The position numbers and the translations under genes were made by a program. A model generated the notes under the pieces. That model did not search any database. It saw only the letters and a program-made list of their open reading frames with translations, and was not told the DNA's origin. 64,000 nucleotides of DNA from Pokkaliibacter sp. MBI-7 (lineage in GTDB: Bacteria > Pseudomonadota > Gammaproteobacteria > Pseudomonadales > Balneatricaceae), in NCBI RefSeq assembly GCF_029846635.1, contig NZ_JARVTG010000002.1, positions 186,001 to 250,000 of the forward strand, written 5' to 3'. Of this stretch, positions 34,242-42,993 are shown in pieces (the first letter of the stretch is position 1; every line of letters starts with the position of its first letter).

Positions 34242-34877
34242 ATGAATCCGTTCCTTGCTCAAGCAGCTGGTCAGGGGGTAGCTCCTTCGTCATCTTTGGT
34301 GCCGATGGTTGTGGAGCAGAGTGCAAGAGGTGAGCGCGCATATGATATATATTCGCGACTGCTGAAAGAGCGCGTAATCTTTCTGGTTGGCCCGGTTGAA
34401 GATCACATGGCCAACTTAGTTGTGGCTCAACTGTTGTTCCTTGAATCAGAGAATCCCGATAAAGATATCCATCTCTATATCAACTCCCCTGGTGGGGTGG
34501 TTACTGCGGGTATGGCCATTTACGATACCATGCAGTTCATCAAACCTGACGTGAGTACGCTGTGTATTGGGCAGGCTGCAAGTATGGGGGCGTTGCTCCT
34601 TGCAGGTGGTGCAGCGGGTAAGCGTTATGCGTTACCTCATGCTCGTGTCATGATTCACCAGCCTTTGGGTGGCTACCAGGGGCAGGCTACTGATATAGAG
34701 ATTCATACACGCGAAATATTAACGATGCGTGAGAAATTGAACCGTATCTTGGCTCATCACAGTGGCAAGGACATCGAAACTATTGCCCGTGATACCGATC
34801 GTGATAATTTTATGGATGCACCTACTGCAGCTGAGTATGGATTGATTGACTCCGTCCTGACTCGTCGCAGTGTCTGA
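34242..34877 (+). CDS. clpP: ATP-dependent Clp protease proteolytic subunit
   Basis: 211 residues. ClpP forms the 14-subunit barrel that degrades proteins fed by ClpX or ClpA. The catalytic triad is present: Ser114 in GQAASMGALLL, His139 in ARVMIHQP, and Asp188 in DTDRDNF, each three residues later than in the E. coli precursor. A short N-terminal propeptide is expected to be removed. The start has AGGGAG upstream (GTAGGGAGAAGCTGGCAAT). It is followed 84 bases later by clpX. Confidence 0.98.
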   Translation: MNPFLAQAAGQGVAPSSSLVPMVVEQSARGERAYDIYSRLLKERVIFLVGPVEDHMANLVVAQLLFLESENPDKDIHLYINSPGGVVTAGMAIYDTMQFIKPDVSTLCIGQAASMGALLLAGGAAGKRYALPHARVMIHQPLGGYQGQATDIEIHTREILTMREKLNRILAHHSGKDIETIARDTDRDNFMDAPTAAEYGLIDSVLTRRSV

Positions 34878-34961
34878 GGCAGTTTGTGTGAAGGTCGGAG
34901 TTGAAAATTGCTGACACCGGCCTCATCTTGTCTGCAGAAGAAAGTTTAACGGGGAAGTCGA

Positions 34962-36245
34962 ATGGCCGACGATACACGCAAAAAAGGCGACGATGGAAAG
35001 TTGCTCTATTGCTCTTTCTGCGGTAAGAGTCAGCATGAGGTTCGTAAGCTTATTGCAGGACCTTCAGTCTATATCTGCGATGAGTGCGTCGACCTTTGCA
35101 ATGACATAATCCGCGAAGAGATTCAAGATCAGGGGAAAGATGCCCACCACGGTGACCAGCTGCCCACTCCCCAAGAAATCAAACAGACCCTAGACGAGTA
35201 TGTCATAGGGCAAGATCTGGCTAAGCGTGTGCTAGCAGTGGCGGTGTACAATCATTACAAGCGACTGCGTATGAGTGATAAATCTTCAGATGTGGAGCTC
35301 GGTAAAAGCAATATTCTGATGATTGGACCTACTGGTAGCGGTAAAACGCTACTTGCACAGACACTGGCTCGCTTACTTAATGTTCCCTTCACGATTGCAG
35401 ATGCTACAACGTTAACCGAGGCCGGTTATGTCGGTGAGGATGTAGAGAATATCATCCAGAAATTGTTGCAGAAGTGTGACTATGACGTAGAGAAAGCCCA
35501 GATGGGCATTGTCTACATTGATGAAATCGACAAAATTTCTCGAAAATCTGACAACCCTTCCATCACCCGAGATGTCTCAGGCGAGGGTGTTCAGCAGGCG
35601 TTGTTGAAGCTGATTGAGGGGTCTGTGGCATCGGTGCCGCCTCAAGGTGGTCGCAAGCATCCTCAGCAGGAGTTTTTGCAGGTTGACACCTCAAATATCC
35701 TGTTTATATGTGGAGGTGCATTTGCTGGGCTTGAAAAAATCATCAGTGATCGCAGTGAGAAGAGTAGCATCGGCTTTTCTGCCACAGTTAAGTCCAAGGA
35801 AAACTCCAAGTCTGTTTCCGATACCTTGATGGAAGTTGAGGCGGAGGATTTGGTTCGATACGGTCTCATTCCTGAGTTTGTGGGGCGCTTACCCATGGTG
35901 GCGACTTTAACGGAGCTGGATGAAGAGGCGCTGATCGAAATCCTGGTAGAGCCAAAAAATGCGCTGACCAAGCAGTATCAGAAGCTTTTCAGTATGGAGA
36001 GTGTTGAGCTCGAGTTCCGTGAAGATTCTCTGCGTGCAATTGCGAAGCGGGCAATGGAGAGAAAGACCGGGGCTCGAGGCTTGAGAACGATTATGGAGAA
36101 TGTTCTGCTTGGCACAATGTTCGATTTGCCTTCTTTGGAAGGTGTCAGCAAGGTAGTTATTGATGCTTCTGTAATTGAGGGTGAGTCAGAACCTCTGATG
36201 ATCTACGAAAATACAGAAGAGAAGCGCGCATTACCTGAGCGTTGA
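34962..36245 (+). CDS. clpX: ATP-dependent Clp protease ATP-binding subunit ClpX
   Basis: 427 residues. ClpX unfolds substrates and passes them to ClpP. The N-terminal zinc domain has cysteines 17, 20, 39 and 42 (CSFC, then ICDEC). The AAA+ domain has Walker A GPTGSGKT and Walker B IVYIDEIDKI; the pore-loop GYVGED and the ClpP-binding IGF-type loop (KSSIGFSA) are present. A terminator follows, so lon is a separate transcript. Confidence 0.98.
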   Translation: MADDTRKKGDDGKLLYCSFCGKSQHEVRKLIAGPSVYICDECVDLCNDIIREEIQDQGKDAHHGDQLPTPQEIKQTLDEYVIGQDLAKRVLAVAVYNHYKRLRMSDKSSDVELGKSNILMIGPTGSGKTLLAQTLARLLNVPFTIADATTLTEAGYVGEDVENIIQKLLQKCDYDVEKAQMGIVYIDEIDKISRKSDNPSITRDVSGEGVQQALLKLIEGSVASVPPQGGRKHPQQEFLQVDTSNILFICGGAFAGLEKIISDRSEKSSIGFSATVKSKENSKSVSDTLMEVEAEDLVRYGLIPEFVGRLPMVATLTELDEEALIEILVEPKNALTKQYQKLFSMESVELEFREDSLRAIAKRAMERKTGARGLRTIMENVLLGTMFDLPSLEGVSKVVIDASVIEGESEPLMIYENTEEKRALPER

Positions 36246-36256
36246 TCAAGGTGGAG

Positions 36257-36284
36257 AAAAGGGCACAGTAATGTTGCCCTTTTT
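36257..36284 (+). terminator. Rho-independent terminator after clpX
   Basis: AAAAGGGCA / TGCCCTTTT stem with a nine-base loop, followed by TTTTT. Confidence 0.85.
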
Positions 36285-36380
36285 ATGTCAGAGTTGTTGC
36301 ATTCCCTTGTATCAATCCCCACCTATGCCTGTAAGCCATGAATGGAAGTGATCATTCGCTTCCGCTACCTTGAGGTGTCT

Positions 36381-38825
36381 ATGGAGCAACAAGCATCCAA
36401 GCATGATGTGACCAATGTCACCGTGCCACTGTTACCTTTGCGGGATGTTGTGGTGTTCCCGCATATGGTTATTCCCCTTTTCGTAGGTAGAGACAAATCC
36501 ATTGCAGCACTTGAGCGGGCGATGGAAGAGCAGAAGGAAATTCTGCTTGTCGCACAGCGCGATGCCGCAGATGAGGATCCTGTCTGGGAAGATCTTTTCG
36601 CTGTAGGTACTGTTGCTAGCATATTGCAATTGCTCAAGCTCCCGGATGGCACGGTAAAAGTTCTGGTTGAGGGCGAGTATCGTGCACAGATCAAGTCTGT
36701 AGACCTGATTGATGGTTGTTATCAGGCGGAAGTGCAGTCTCTTCCTGAGCAAGATGTCAGAGAGGCTGAGGCCCAAGTTCTTAGTCGTGCCCTCATGTCG
36801 CAATTTGAACAGTACGTTCAGGCGAGCAAGAAAGTCCCGGCAGAGGTCGTGTCATCGCTTGCTAATATCGAAGAGCCTGGTCGTCTCGCTGATACCATTT
36901 CTGCACATATGAATCTGAAACTGGCCGACAAGCAGAAAGTGCTCGAGCTGGTGGATATTGTTGAGCGTGTGGAACAGCTCATCGCGCATATGGAAGCGGA
37001 AAATGATCTGATTCAGGTTGAGCGACGTATTCGCGGTCGTGTCAAGAAACAGATGGAAAAGAGTCAGCGCGAGTACTATCTGAATGAGCAAATGAAGGCT
37101 ATTCAGAAAGAGCTTGGTGATCTGGATGAAAACGGTGGCAATGAGATCGAAGATCTCAAGTCACGTATTGAAAGCTCTGGTATGCCCAAAGATGCCCAGG
37201 CAAAGGCTATGTCTGAGCTGGGTAAGCTGAAAATGATGTCGCCTATGTCTGCTGAGGCAACGGTCGTTCGAAGCTATCTGGACTGGATGCTAGGTGTCCC
37301 TTGGAGCAAACGCAGCAAGGTGCGGCATGATCTGGCGCTGGCGGAGACCATCCTCAATGAGGATCACTACGGTCTGGATGAAGTTAAAGAGCGCATTCTT
37401 GAATATTTAGCTGTTCAGCAGCGCGTTAAGAAGCTTAAAGGTCCTGTTTTGTGCCTGGTAGGACCACCCGGTGTAGGTAAGACCTCATTGGGGCAGTCTA
37501 TTGCGCGAGCAACTAATCGGAAGTTCGTTCGTATGGCCTTGGGTGGCGTGCGAGATGAGGCTGAAATTCGTGGCCACCGCCGAACCTATATTGGCTCAAT
37601 GCCCGGTAAGCTGGTGCAGAAGATCTCCAAGGTTGGTGTGAAGAATCCACTGTTCTTGCTTGATGAAATTGACAAGATGGGGATGGATCATCGTGGTGAT
37701 CCTGCTTCTGCCTTGCTTGAGGTTTTAGATCCGGAGCAAAACAACTCTTTCAATGACCATTATCTGGAAGTGGATTTCGATCTCTCAGATGTAATGTTTA
37801 TTTGTACATCCAACAGTATGAATATCCCTGCACCTCTGCTTGATCGTATGGAAATCATTCGAATTCCCGGTTACACCGAAGATGAGAAGGTCAATATCGC
37901 TCAGCGTTACCTGATACCCAAACAGATGACCAATAACGGTCTCAAGCCAAAAGAGCTGGAAGTAACTGAAGAAGCCGTACGTGACTTGATTCGATACTAC
38001 ACTCGCGAGGCTGGTGTCCGGGGATTGGAGCGTGAGCTGGCCAAGCTGTGCCGAAAGGTTGTCAAAGCGAGATTGTTGAAGAAGCTCGATGCTGGTGTGC
38101 TGGTGATCAGCGCAGATCTGCTGGAAGAGTACAATGGCGTACGTAAATACTCTTATGGCCGTGCAGAAGACAACGATCAGGTTGGTCAGGTAAACGGACT
38201 GGCATGGACTTCTGTCGGTGGCGATATCTTGCGTATCGAGTGTACGGTTGTGCCTGGTAAAGGTCGTGTCGTTAAAACGGGGTCTCTCGGCGATGTTATG
38301 CAGGAGTCGATCCAGGCCGCCATTACTGTTGTGCGTTCACGATCCAAGGCTCTTGGCATCGCTAGTGACTTTCATGAGAAGCAGGACATGCATGTTCATG
38401 TTCCTGAAGGTGCTACACCTAAGGATGGTCCTAGTGCAGGTATTGCTATGTGCACGGCGATGGTATCAACGCTAACCGGCATTCCTATCCGTGCGGATGT
38501 GGCGATGACGGGCGAAATTACCTTGCGCGGGCAGGTTCTGCCCATAGGCGGTTTGAAAGAGAAGCTCCTGGCTGCTCACCGGGGTGGGATCCACACCGTG
38601 ATCATTCCTGAAGAAAACCGCAGAGATTTGAAGGAAATTCCTGAAAATATCAAAGCAGAGCTGCAAATTTGCCCGGTTAAGTGGATTGATGAAGTCTTGG
38701 CTATTGCTCTTCAGTACCAGCCTCAACCCCTCGTTGAAGAGGTTAAGGAAACCACTGAGCATGCTTCGACTTCTAAAGAATCTGAGCCAGAAGCTGATTC
38801 AGGATCGCGTCCAAGCACTCACTGA
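36381..38825 (+). CDS. lon: ATP-dependent protease Lon
   Basis: 814 residues. Lon degrades damaged and regulatory proteins. The N-terminal substrate-binding domain starts VPLLPLRDVVVFPHMVIPLF; the AAA+ domain has Walker A GPPGVGKTS and LFLLDEIDKM; the C-terminal protease has the catalytic Ser in PKDGPSAGIAM and the Lys in LKEKLLAAHRGG. The ATG at 36381 has TTGAGGTGTCT upstream and matches family starts better than the ATG at 36342. The last 35 residues are a charged tail. The hupB promoter begins within 30 bases of the stop. Confidence 0.98.
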   Translation: MEQQASKHDVTNVTVPLLPLRDVVVFPHMVIPLFVGRDKSIAALERAMEEQKEILLVAQRDAADEDPVWEDLFAVGTVASILQLLKLPDGTVKVLVEGEYRAQIKSVDLIDGCYQAEVQSLPEQDVREAEAQVLSRALMSQFEQYVQASKKVPAEVVSSLANIEEPGRLADTISAHMNLKLADKQKVLELVDIVERVEQLIAHMEAENDLIQVERRIRGRVKKQMEKSQREYYLNEQMKAIQKELGDLDENGGNEIEDLKSRIESSGMPKDAQAKAMSELGKLKMMSPMSAEATVVRSYLDWMLGVPWSKRSKVRHDLALAETILNEDHYGLDEVKERILEYLAVQQRVKKLKGPVLCLVGPPGVGKTSLGQSIARATNRKFVRMALGGVRDEAEIRGHRRTYIGSMPGKLVQKISKVGVKNPLFLLDEIDKMGMDHRGDPASALLEVLDPEQNNSFNDHYLEVDFDLSDVMFICTSNSMNIPAPLLDRMEIIRIPGYTEDEKVNIAQRYLIPKQMTNNGLKPKELEVTEEAVRDLIRYYTREAGVRGLERELAKLCRKVVKARLLKKLDAGVLVISADLLEEYNGVRKYSYGRAEDNDQVGQVNGLAWTSVGGDILRIECTVVPGKGRVVKTGSLGDVMQESIQAAITVVRSRSKALGIASDFHEKQDMHVHVPEGATPKDGPSAGIAMCTAMVSTLTGIPIRADVAMTGEITLRGQVLPIGGLKEKLLAAHRGGIHTVIIPEENRRDLKEIPENIKAELQICPVKWIDEVLAIALQYQPQPLVEEVKETTEHASTSKESEPEADSGSRPSTH

Positions 38826-38853
38826 AATGGCTAGAGGCCGCGTCATTACTAGC

Positions 38854-38883
38854 TTGACACTAGTTTAGCGGCCTTGGTATAAA
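38854..38883 (+). promoter_or_regulatory. Sigma-70 promoter of hupB
   Basis: A perfect -35 TTGACA, an 18-base spacer and -10 TATAAA lie about 70 bases before the hupB GTG. The -35 sits in the middle of nested inverted repeats (GGCCGC...GCGGCC and ACTAG...CTAGT). Confidence 0.85.
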
Positions 38884-38950
38884 AGGGCTCTGCCTGTTTC
38901 AGACGTACCAAACATAGAAGAATACCAACGAAACTTCGAAGGGGATTAAC

Positions 38951-39226
38951 GTGAATAAATCTGAACTGATCGATGCAATTGCTGCCTCTGCTGACATTCC
39001 TAAAGCTGCAGCAGGTCGTGCACTGGATGCAATGATCGACGCTGTAACTGACGCTCTGAGCAAAGGTGACACCGTCGCACTGGTTGGTTTCGGTACTTTT
39101 GGTGTTAAAGAACGTGCAGCTCGTACTGGCCGTAACCCACAGACTGGTGCTCCAATCGAGATTTCTGCAGCTAAAGTACCTAACTTCAAGCCCGGTAAGG
39201 CGCTGAAAGACGCGGTCAACGGTTGA
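38951..39226 (+). CDS. hupB: DNA-binding protein HU-beta
   Basis: 91 residues of the HU/IHF fold. HU bends and compacts DNA as a dimer. MNKSELIDAIAASADIPKAA and GFGTFGVKERAARTGRNPQT (the beta arm that wraps DNA, with the conserved RNPQTG) are diagnostic. The start is GTG, preceded by AAGGGGATTAAC. Its position just after lon matches E. coli hupB. A tRNA-Asp lies between it and ppiD. Confidence 0.97.
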   Translation: MNKSELIDAIAASADIPKAAAGRALDAMIDAVTDALSKGDTVALVGFGTFGVKERAARTGRNPQTGAPIEISAAKVPNFKPGKALKDAVNG

Positions 39227-39269
39227 TAGAAGCTGGTAGCTCTGCTCAAACGCGTGTAGGGCTACTTGA

Positions 39270-39346
39270 GGAGCGGTAGTTCAGTTGGTTAGAATGCCGG
39301 CCTGTCACGCCGGAGGTCGCGGGTTCGAGCCCCGTCCGTTCCGCCA
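39270..39346 (+). tRNA. tRNA-Asp (anticodon GTC)
   Basis: GGAGCGGTAGTTCAGTTGG opens the gene; acceptor GGAGCGG/CCGTTCC, anticodon loop CTGTCAC, T arm GCGGG/CCCGT, and encoded CCA. It lies 43 bases after hupB and just before a terminator, so it may share the hupB transcript. Confidence 0.96.
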
Positions 39347-39351
39347 AATGC

Positions 39352-39385
39352 AAAAAGCGTATTCTCAGGAATGCGCTTTTTTTTT
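39352..39385 (+). terminator. Rho-independent terminator after tRNA-Asp
   Basis: AAAAAGCGTATTC / GAATGCGCTTTTT with a TCAG loop and one wobble, followed by a run of T. Confidence 0.92.
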
Positions 39386-39415
39386 AGCAGTTAACGTAGG
39401 CAGAGTGGGGGCCCC

Positions 39416-41278
39416 ATGCTGCAAAACATACGCGATAAATCTACTGGTTGGATTACCAAGATAGTTATTGGATTTATTGTTTTAACCTTTGCTCTTTTCG
39501 GTGTTGAGTCACTGATATCTTTAGCCAATCGTGAGCCAGCACCTGCCAGCGTGAACGGCGATGATATCAAGCAGCAGGATCTAAGCCAGATGGTAGAGCT
39601 GCAGCGCAGACAGATTTATAACCAGCTCGGAGGGAATGTTGACCCGGCCATGCTGGAAGAAAATCGGCTCAAGTCGCAAGCACTGGATCGCCTGATTGAT
39701 GAAAAGCTTCTGTTACAGGAGGCTGCTAAACGTCATCTTACCGTTCCCGATATGATGGTGGATCAAATGATCGTGCAGACGCCGGACTTTCAGGACAATG
39801 GGAAGTTTAGCCAGGAGCGATATCAGCAAGTGCTGGGCAATAATGGTATGACTCCATTGATGTACCGACAATTACTGCAGAAGCAGCTGCTGATCGGTCA
39901 ATTGCGTGATGCTATTGTGGGTTCATCCTTTATGCTGCCGTCTGAGTTTGATCAGCTTATGGCGCTTGATCGTCAGCAGCGTGACATCCGATATAGTGAG
40001 TTCAAGGTTTCTGATTTCCTTGATAAGGCTACTCCTTCAGATGCGGACCTGAAGTCCTACTATGATGCTCATCTCAAGACGTACGTGGCACCTGAGCAGG
40101 TGGCAGTCAACTACATTGAACTGAGCAAGGATAACTTTGTTGACCAGGCTAAAGTCGATGAGGCTGCGCTTCAGACCGATTACGATGCCGCTGTTGAGAA
40201 ACTCAAGGCTCAGAAGGCTCGTGAAGTGGCTCATATCCTCATCGCTGTGAACGATAAACGCGATGATGCTGCAGCTAAAGCTCGTGCTGATGAAGTGGAA
40301 GCCAAGCTCAAGTCAGGGGAAGATTTCTCTGCGTTGGCGAAAACGTATTCTGATGACTCCGGAAGTGCGAATGACGGCGGGAATCTGGGTTTGCTGGAGC
40401 CAGGAACCTTGGGTGACTCACTGGATAAAGCGGTAGAGGCGTTGCAGGTTGGGCAGGTATCTGAGCCAGTGCGCAGCGATTATGGGTACCATATCGTTAA
40501 GCTCGTCTCTGTACAGGACAAAACGCCTCCTTCTTTTGACGACATGAAAGCCTCACTGGTCAAACAACAAAAAGACAGTAAAGCTGAGCAACTGTTCCTG
40601 GAGAAGGCTGAGCAGCTGGCAGATCTGGTGTTTACCTCATCCGATCTTGAGGCGCCCGCGAAGACGTTGGGAGTGGAGGTTAAGCAAGTACCTTTATTTA
40701 GCCGCAATACTGCTGAAGGTGTCGTGGCAAACGAGAAGGTACTGGCTAAAGCGTTTGATCCAGATTTCATCAATGATGGTACAAACAGTGATCCTATCGA
40801 AGTAGGTAAAGATCATGTTGTCGTCATTCGGGTAACCGATCACAAGGAGTCGCGTCAGCTGACTCTTGATGAAGTCAAAGATCGTGTTACTGAGGCTGTG
40901 AAGCGTCAGCAGGCCCATGATCTGGCTGTCAAAGCCGCAGACGTTTTGAAGGCGGAAGTGCTCAAGCAGCCGGATGGAATGTCTGCCTGGCAGCAGAAAG
41001 ACAATCTGACTCGTAATGCACAGGAAGATCCTTTGTTGGTCCGTGGTATTTTTGCTATGCCTAAACCAGAAGAAGGCAAGCCGAGCATTGAGCCTATCAC
41101 TCTGATGAGTGGCGATGTATGGCTGGTTGATCTTGCTAAGGTGCATGCTGGAGAGCAGAAGGTGTCGGATGAGCAGCGTCAGGGTCTGGCCAGCTATCTC
41201 GCTGGCCAGGAAGGCTCTCAGTTGTTCCAGGCTTTCCTCGAGAAGCTGAGAACGTCGGCTGCAATCGAGCGCCATTAA
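39416..41278 (+). CDS. ppiD: Periplasmic folding chaperone PpiD
   Basis: 620 residues, similar to E. coli PpiD (623). A short cytosolic N terminus (MLQNIRDKSTGWITK) is followed by one membrane helix (about 16-37) and a large periplasmic part. That part has a SurA-like chaperone domain, a parvulin domain (about 265-365, with AREVAHILIA and DGGNLGLLEPG), and a C-terminal domain. PpiD works at the SecYEG translocon exit on newly exported proteins. The parvulin domain of E. coli PpiD is inactive; activity here cannot be judged. A strong terminator follows. Confidence 0.96.
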   Translation: MLQNIRDKSTGWITKIVIGFIVLTFALFGVESLISLANREPAPASVNGDDIKQQDLSQMVELQRRQIYNQLGGNVDPAMLEENRLKSQALDRLIDEKLLLQEAAKRHLTVPDMMVDQMIVQTPDFQDNGKFSQERYQQVLGNNGMTPLMYRQLLQKQLLIGQLRDAIVGSSFMLPSEFDQLMALDRQQRDIRYSEFKVSDFLDKATPSDADLKSYYDAHLKTYVAPEQVAVNYIELSKDNFVDQAKVDEAALQTDYDAAVEKLKAQKAREVAHILIAVNDKRDDAAAKARADEVEAKLKSGEDFSALAKTYSDDSGSANDGGNLGLLEPGTLGDSLDKAVEALQVGQVSEPVRSDYGYHIVKLVSVQDKTPPSFDDMKASLVKQQKDSKAEQLFLEKAEQLADLVFTSSDLEAPAKTLGVEVKQVPLFSRNTAEGVVANEKVLAKAFDPDFINDGTNSDPIEVGKDHVVVIRVTDHKESRQLTLDEVKDRVTEAVKRQQAHDLAVKAADVLKAEVLKQPDGMSAWQQKDNLTRNAQEDPLLVRGIFAMPKPEEGKPSIEPITLMSGDVWLVDLAKVHAGEQKVSDEQRQGLASYLAGQEGSQLFQAFLEKLRTSAAIERH

Positions 41279-41293
41279 GTCTGTCTCTGAAAT

Positions 41294-41320
41294 AAAAAAC
41301 GCCCCTTGTGGGCGTTTTTT
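41294..41320. terminator. Bidirectional terminator after ppiD
   Basis: AAAAAACGCCC / GGGCGTTTTTT with a short CTTGT loop; A-run and T-run on the two sides suit the convergent ppiD and queG. Confidence 0.92.
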
Positions 41321-41388
41321 ATTGCCTATCATCTAGCTGCCATGAAAGTTATCAGTCTTTGTCAGATAGTGCTGGGGCACGTGGCAGG

Positions 41389-42465
41389 CTATGTCTCCGC
41401 TTTGCACAGTTGTTGCGATATAGCCCATTCAATATGTTCTCCTACCAGTGAGGAGCAGCTCGTGAGGCGACTTTGTAATGTACTCAGTATGGATGTGCTG
41501 AACGGTGCGTTACCCAGGGCGATAGCAATATTGCGTTGCCACCCTTCGTAGCCTGTGCGTCTTATGGGTGAGCCTTCCGTATTGGTAAGGAAAGTGGCTT
41601 CATCCCATGCAAACAAGGTAAGCAGATCTGCGCTGTCGAGGCTATGTCTGGGATGGAAGTCCTGCTCGGGTGTACTGCTGGCAAATCGGTTCCACGGGCA
41701 AACCAGCTGGCAGTCGTCACAGCCATAGATTCGGTTACCCATAAGTGGTCTCAGTTCTGTCGGGATGCTGCCGCGGTATTCTATGGTGAGGTAAGAGATG
41801 CAGCGTCGCGCATCGAGTTGCTTCGGTCCGATAAAGGCATTTGTCGGACAAAGATCCATGCAGGCGGAGCAACGTCCACAATGCTCTTTGACAGGTTGTG
41901 CAGTGTTAATGAGTGGCAGATTGGTATACAGCTCTCCGAGAAAGAACCATGAGCCGGCCTTCCGATTCATGATGAGACTGTTCTTCCCCATCCACCCCAG
42001 CCCTGCTTGTTCCGCTATGGGCTTTTCCATTACGGGGGCACTATCAACAAAGGCCCGGTAGCCAAGTGTGCCGACGTCCTGCTCAATCTGCTTTGCCAGT
42101 TGTGTCAGGCGCTTGCGTATGACTTTGTGGTAGTCACGCCCCAGGGCATATCTTGATACATAGGCTTTGGCTGGTGAGTTGAGTATTTTGAGTGCCTGGG
42201 TTTCGGGAGGCAGATAATCCATCCGCACTGAAATAATGCTGAGAGTTCCTTCATGCAGGAGCGCAGGATTACGACGTAACTCCTGATTGTTTTCCAGGTA
42301 GCTCATTTCACCGTGCAGGCCTTTCTCAACCCACTGGCGCATGTATTCAGGATGGTCGCCGAGCTCCAGACTGCTGACGCCCATGTCCTGGAAGCCCAGC
42401 TCACGTGCCCACAGGCGGATTTTTTCAGTCAGATCGACAAGTTGTTGGGTGGAAAGGGTAGTCAC
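41389..42465 (-). CDS. queG: Epoxyqueuosine reductase
   Basis: About 358 residues from the start chosen. QueG reduces epoxyqueuosine to queuosine in tRNA, the last step of the pathway, using cobalamin and two [4Fe-4S] clusters. The cluster motifs are CGRCSACMDLCPTNAF and CDDCQLVCPWN; SYLTIEYRGSIP and the N-terminal GFQDMGVSSLEL support the family. The frame is open to 42576, overlapping the cueR 3' end, but residues before VTTLSTQQL are not family-like. A TATACT hexamer on the minus strand at about 42496-42501 may be its -10, which would favour the GTG at 42465. No other que genes adjoin it, but queDEC lie 5 kb away. Confidence 0.93.
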   Translation of the reverse strand: MTTLSTQQLVDLTEKIRLWARELGFQDMGVSSLELGDHPEYMRQWVEKGLHGEMSYLENNQELRRNPALLHEGTLSIISVRMDYLPPETQALKILNSPAKAYVSRYALGRDYHKVIRKRLTQLAKQIEQDVGTLGYRAFVDSAPVMEKPIAEQAGLGWMGKNSLIMNRKAGSWFFLGELYTNLPLINTAQPVKEHCGRCSACMDLCPTNAFIGPKQLDARRCISYLTIEYRGSIPTELRPLMGNRIYGCDDCQLVCPWNRFASSTPEQDFHPRHSLDSADLLTLFAWDEATFLTNTEGSPIRRTGYEGWQRNIAIALGNAPFSTSILSTLQSRLTSCSSLVGEHIEWAISQQLCKAET

Positions 42466-42508
42466 TGCTTTGGTGGATCTGGAATTAGGGGCGAGTAGTA
42501 TAGCAGAG

Positions 42509-42913
42509 TCAGTGCGTGCCACTCTCGGCTGCATCAAGTGAGTCGATAATGGCGCACTGCGGATTGTCATCACCATGGCAATGCCTGATCAGCTCTCCCA
42601 ATGCATCTCGCATGGCTTGAAGGTTCTGAATTTGTCGGTCCAGTTCGATGATGCGTGCCTGGGCCAATTGCTTAACTTCTGCGCTTGCGCGATGAGGATC
42701 TTCGTAGAGCTTGAGCAGTTCTGCGCATTCTTCGAGTGAGAAGCCAAGATCCTTGGCGCGAAGTACAAACTGCAACGTATGTACGTCCTGCTCGCCATAG
42801 TGTCGGTAGCCATTTTCAGCGCGTCTGGCTTGTTGTAGCAGGCCAATACTTTCGTAGTAGCGGATGGTTTTGGTAGATAGTCCAGTGCGTTTGGACAGAT
42901 CGCTTATCTTCAC
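42509..42913 (-). CDS. cueR: Copper-responsive MerR-family regulator CueR
   Basis: 134 residues. An N-terminal winged helix (MKISDLSKRTGLSTKTIRYY) is followed by a dimerisation helix and a metal loop CHGDDNPQC, two cysteines separated by seven residues as in CueR, which binds Cu+ or Ag+. CueR activates copA by untwisting a promoter with an overlong spacer. Exactly such a promoter is seen upstream of copA. The start is GTG with AGGTGATAAG before it. It lies 80 bases downstream of copA on the same strand, so it is probably made from the promoter it controls. Confidence 0.93.
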   Translation of the reverse strand: MKISDLSKRTGLSTKTIRYYESIGLLQQARRAENGYRHYGEQDVHTLQFVLRAKDLGFSLEECAELLKLYEDPHRASAEVKQLAQARIIELDRQIQNLQAMRDALGELIRHCHGDDNPQCAIIDSLDAAESGTH

Positions 42914-42993
42914 CTTATCACCTGCAGTATGTTATCTGGGTAAGTTTGCCATCGCAGCATTGAGCTGTGATGGCATGGTGTCTAGTCAGGCTG

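Noticed and set aside
42466..42576. N-terminal extension of QueG up to 42576
   Set aside because: It overlaps the 3' end of cueR in another frame, is not family-like, and a possible -10 element lies within it.
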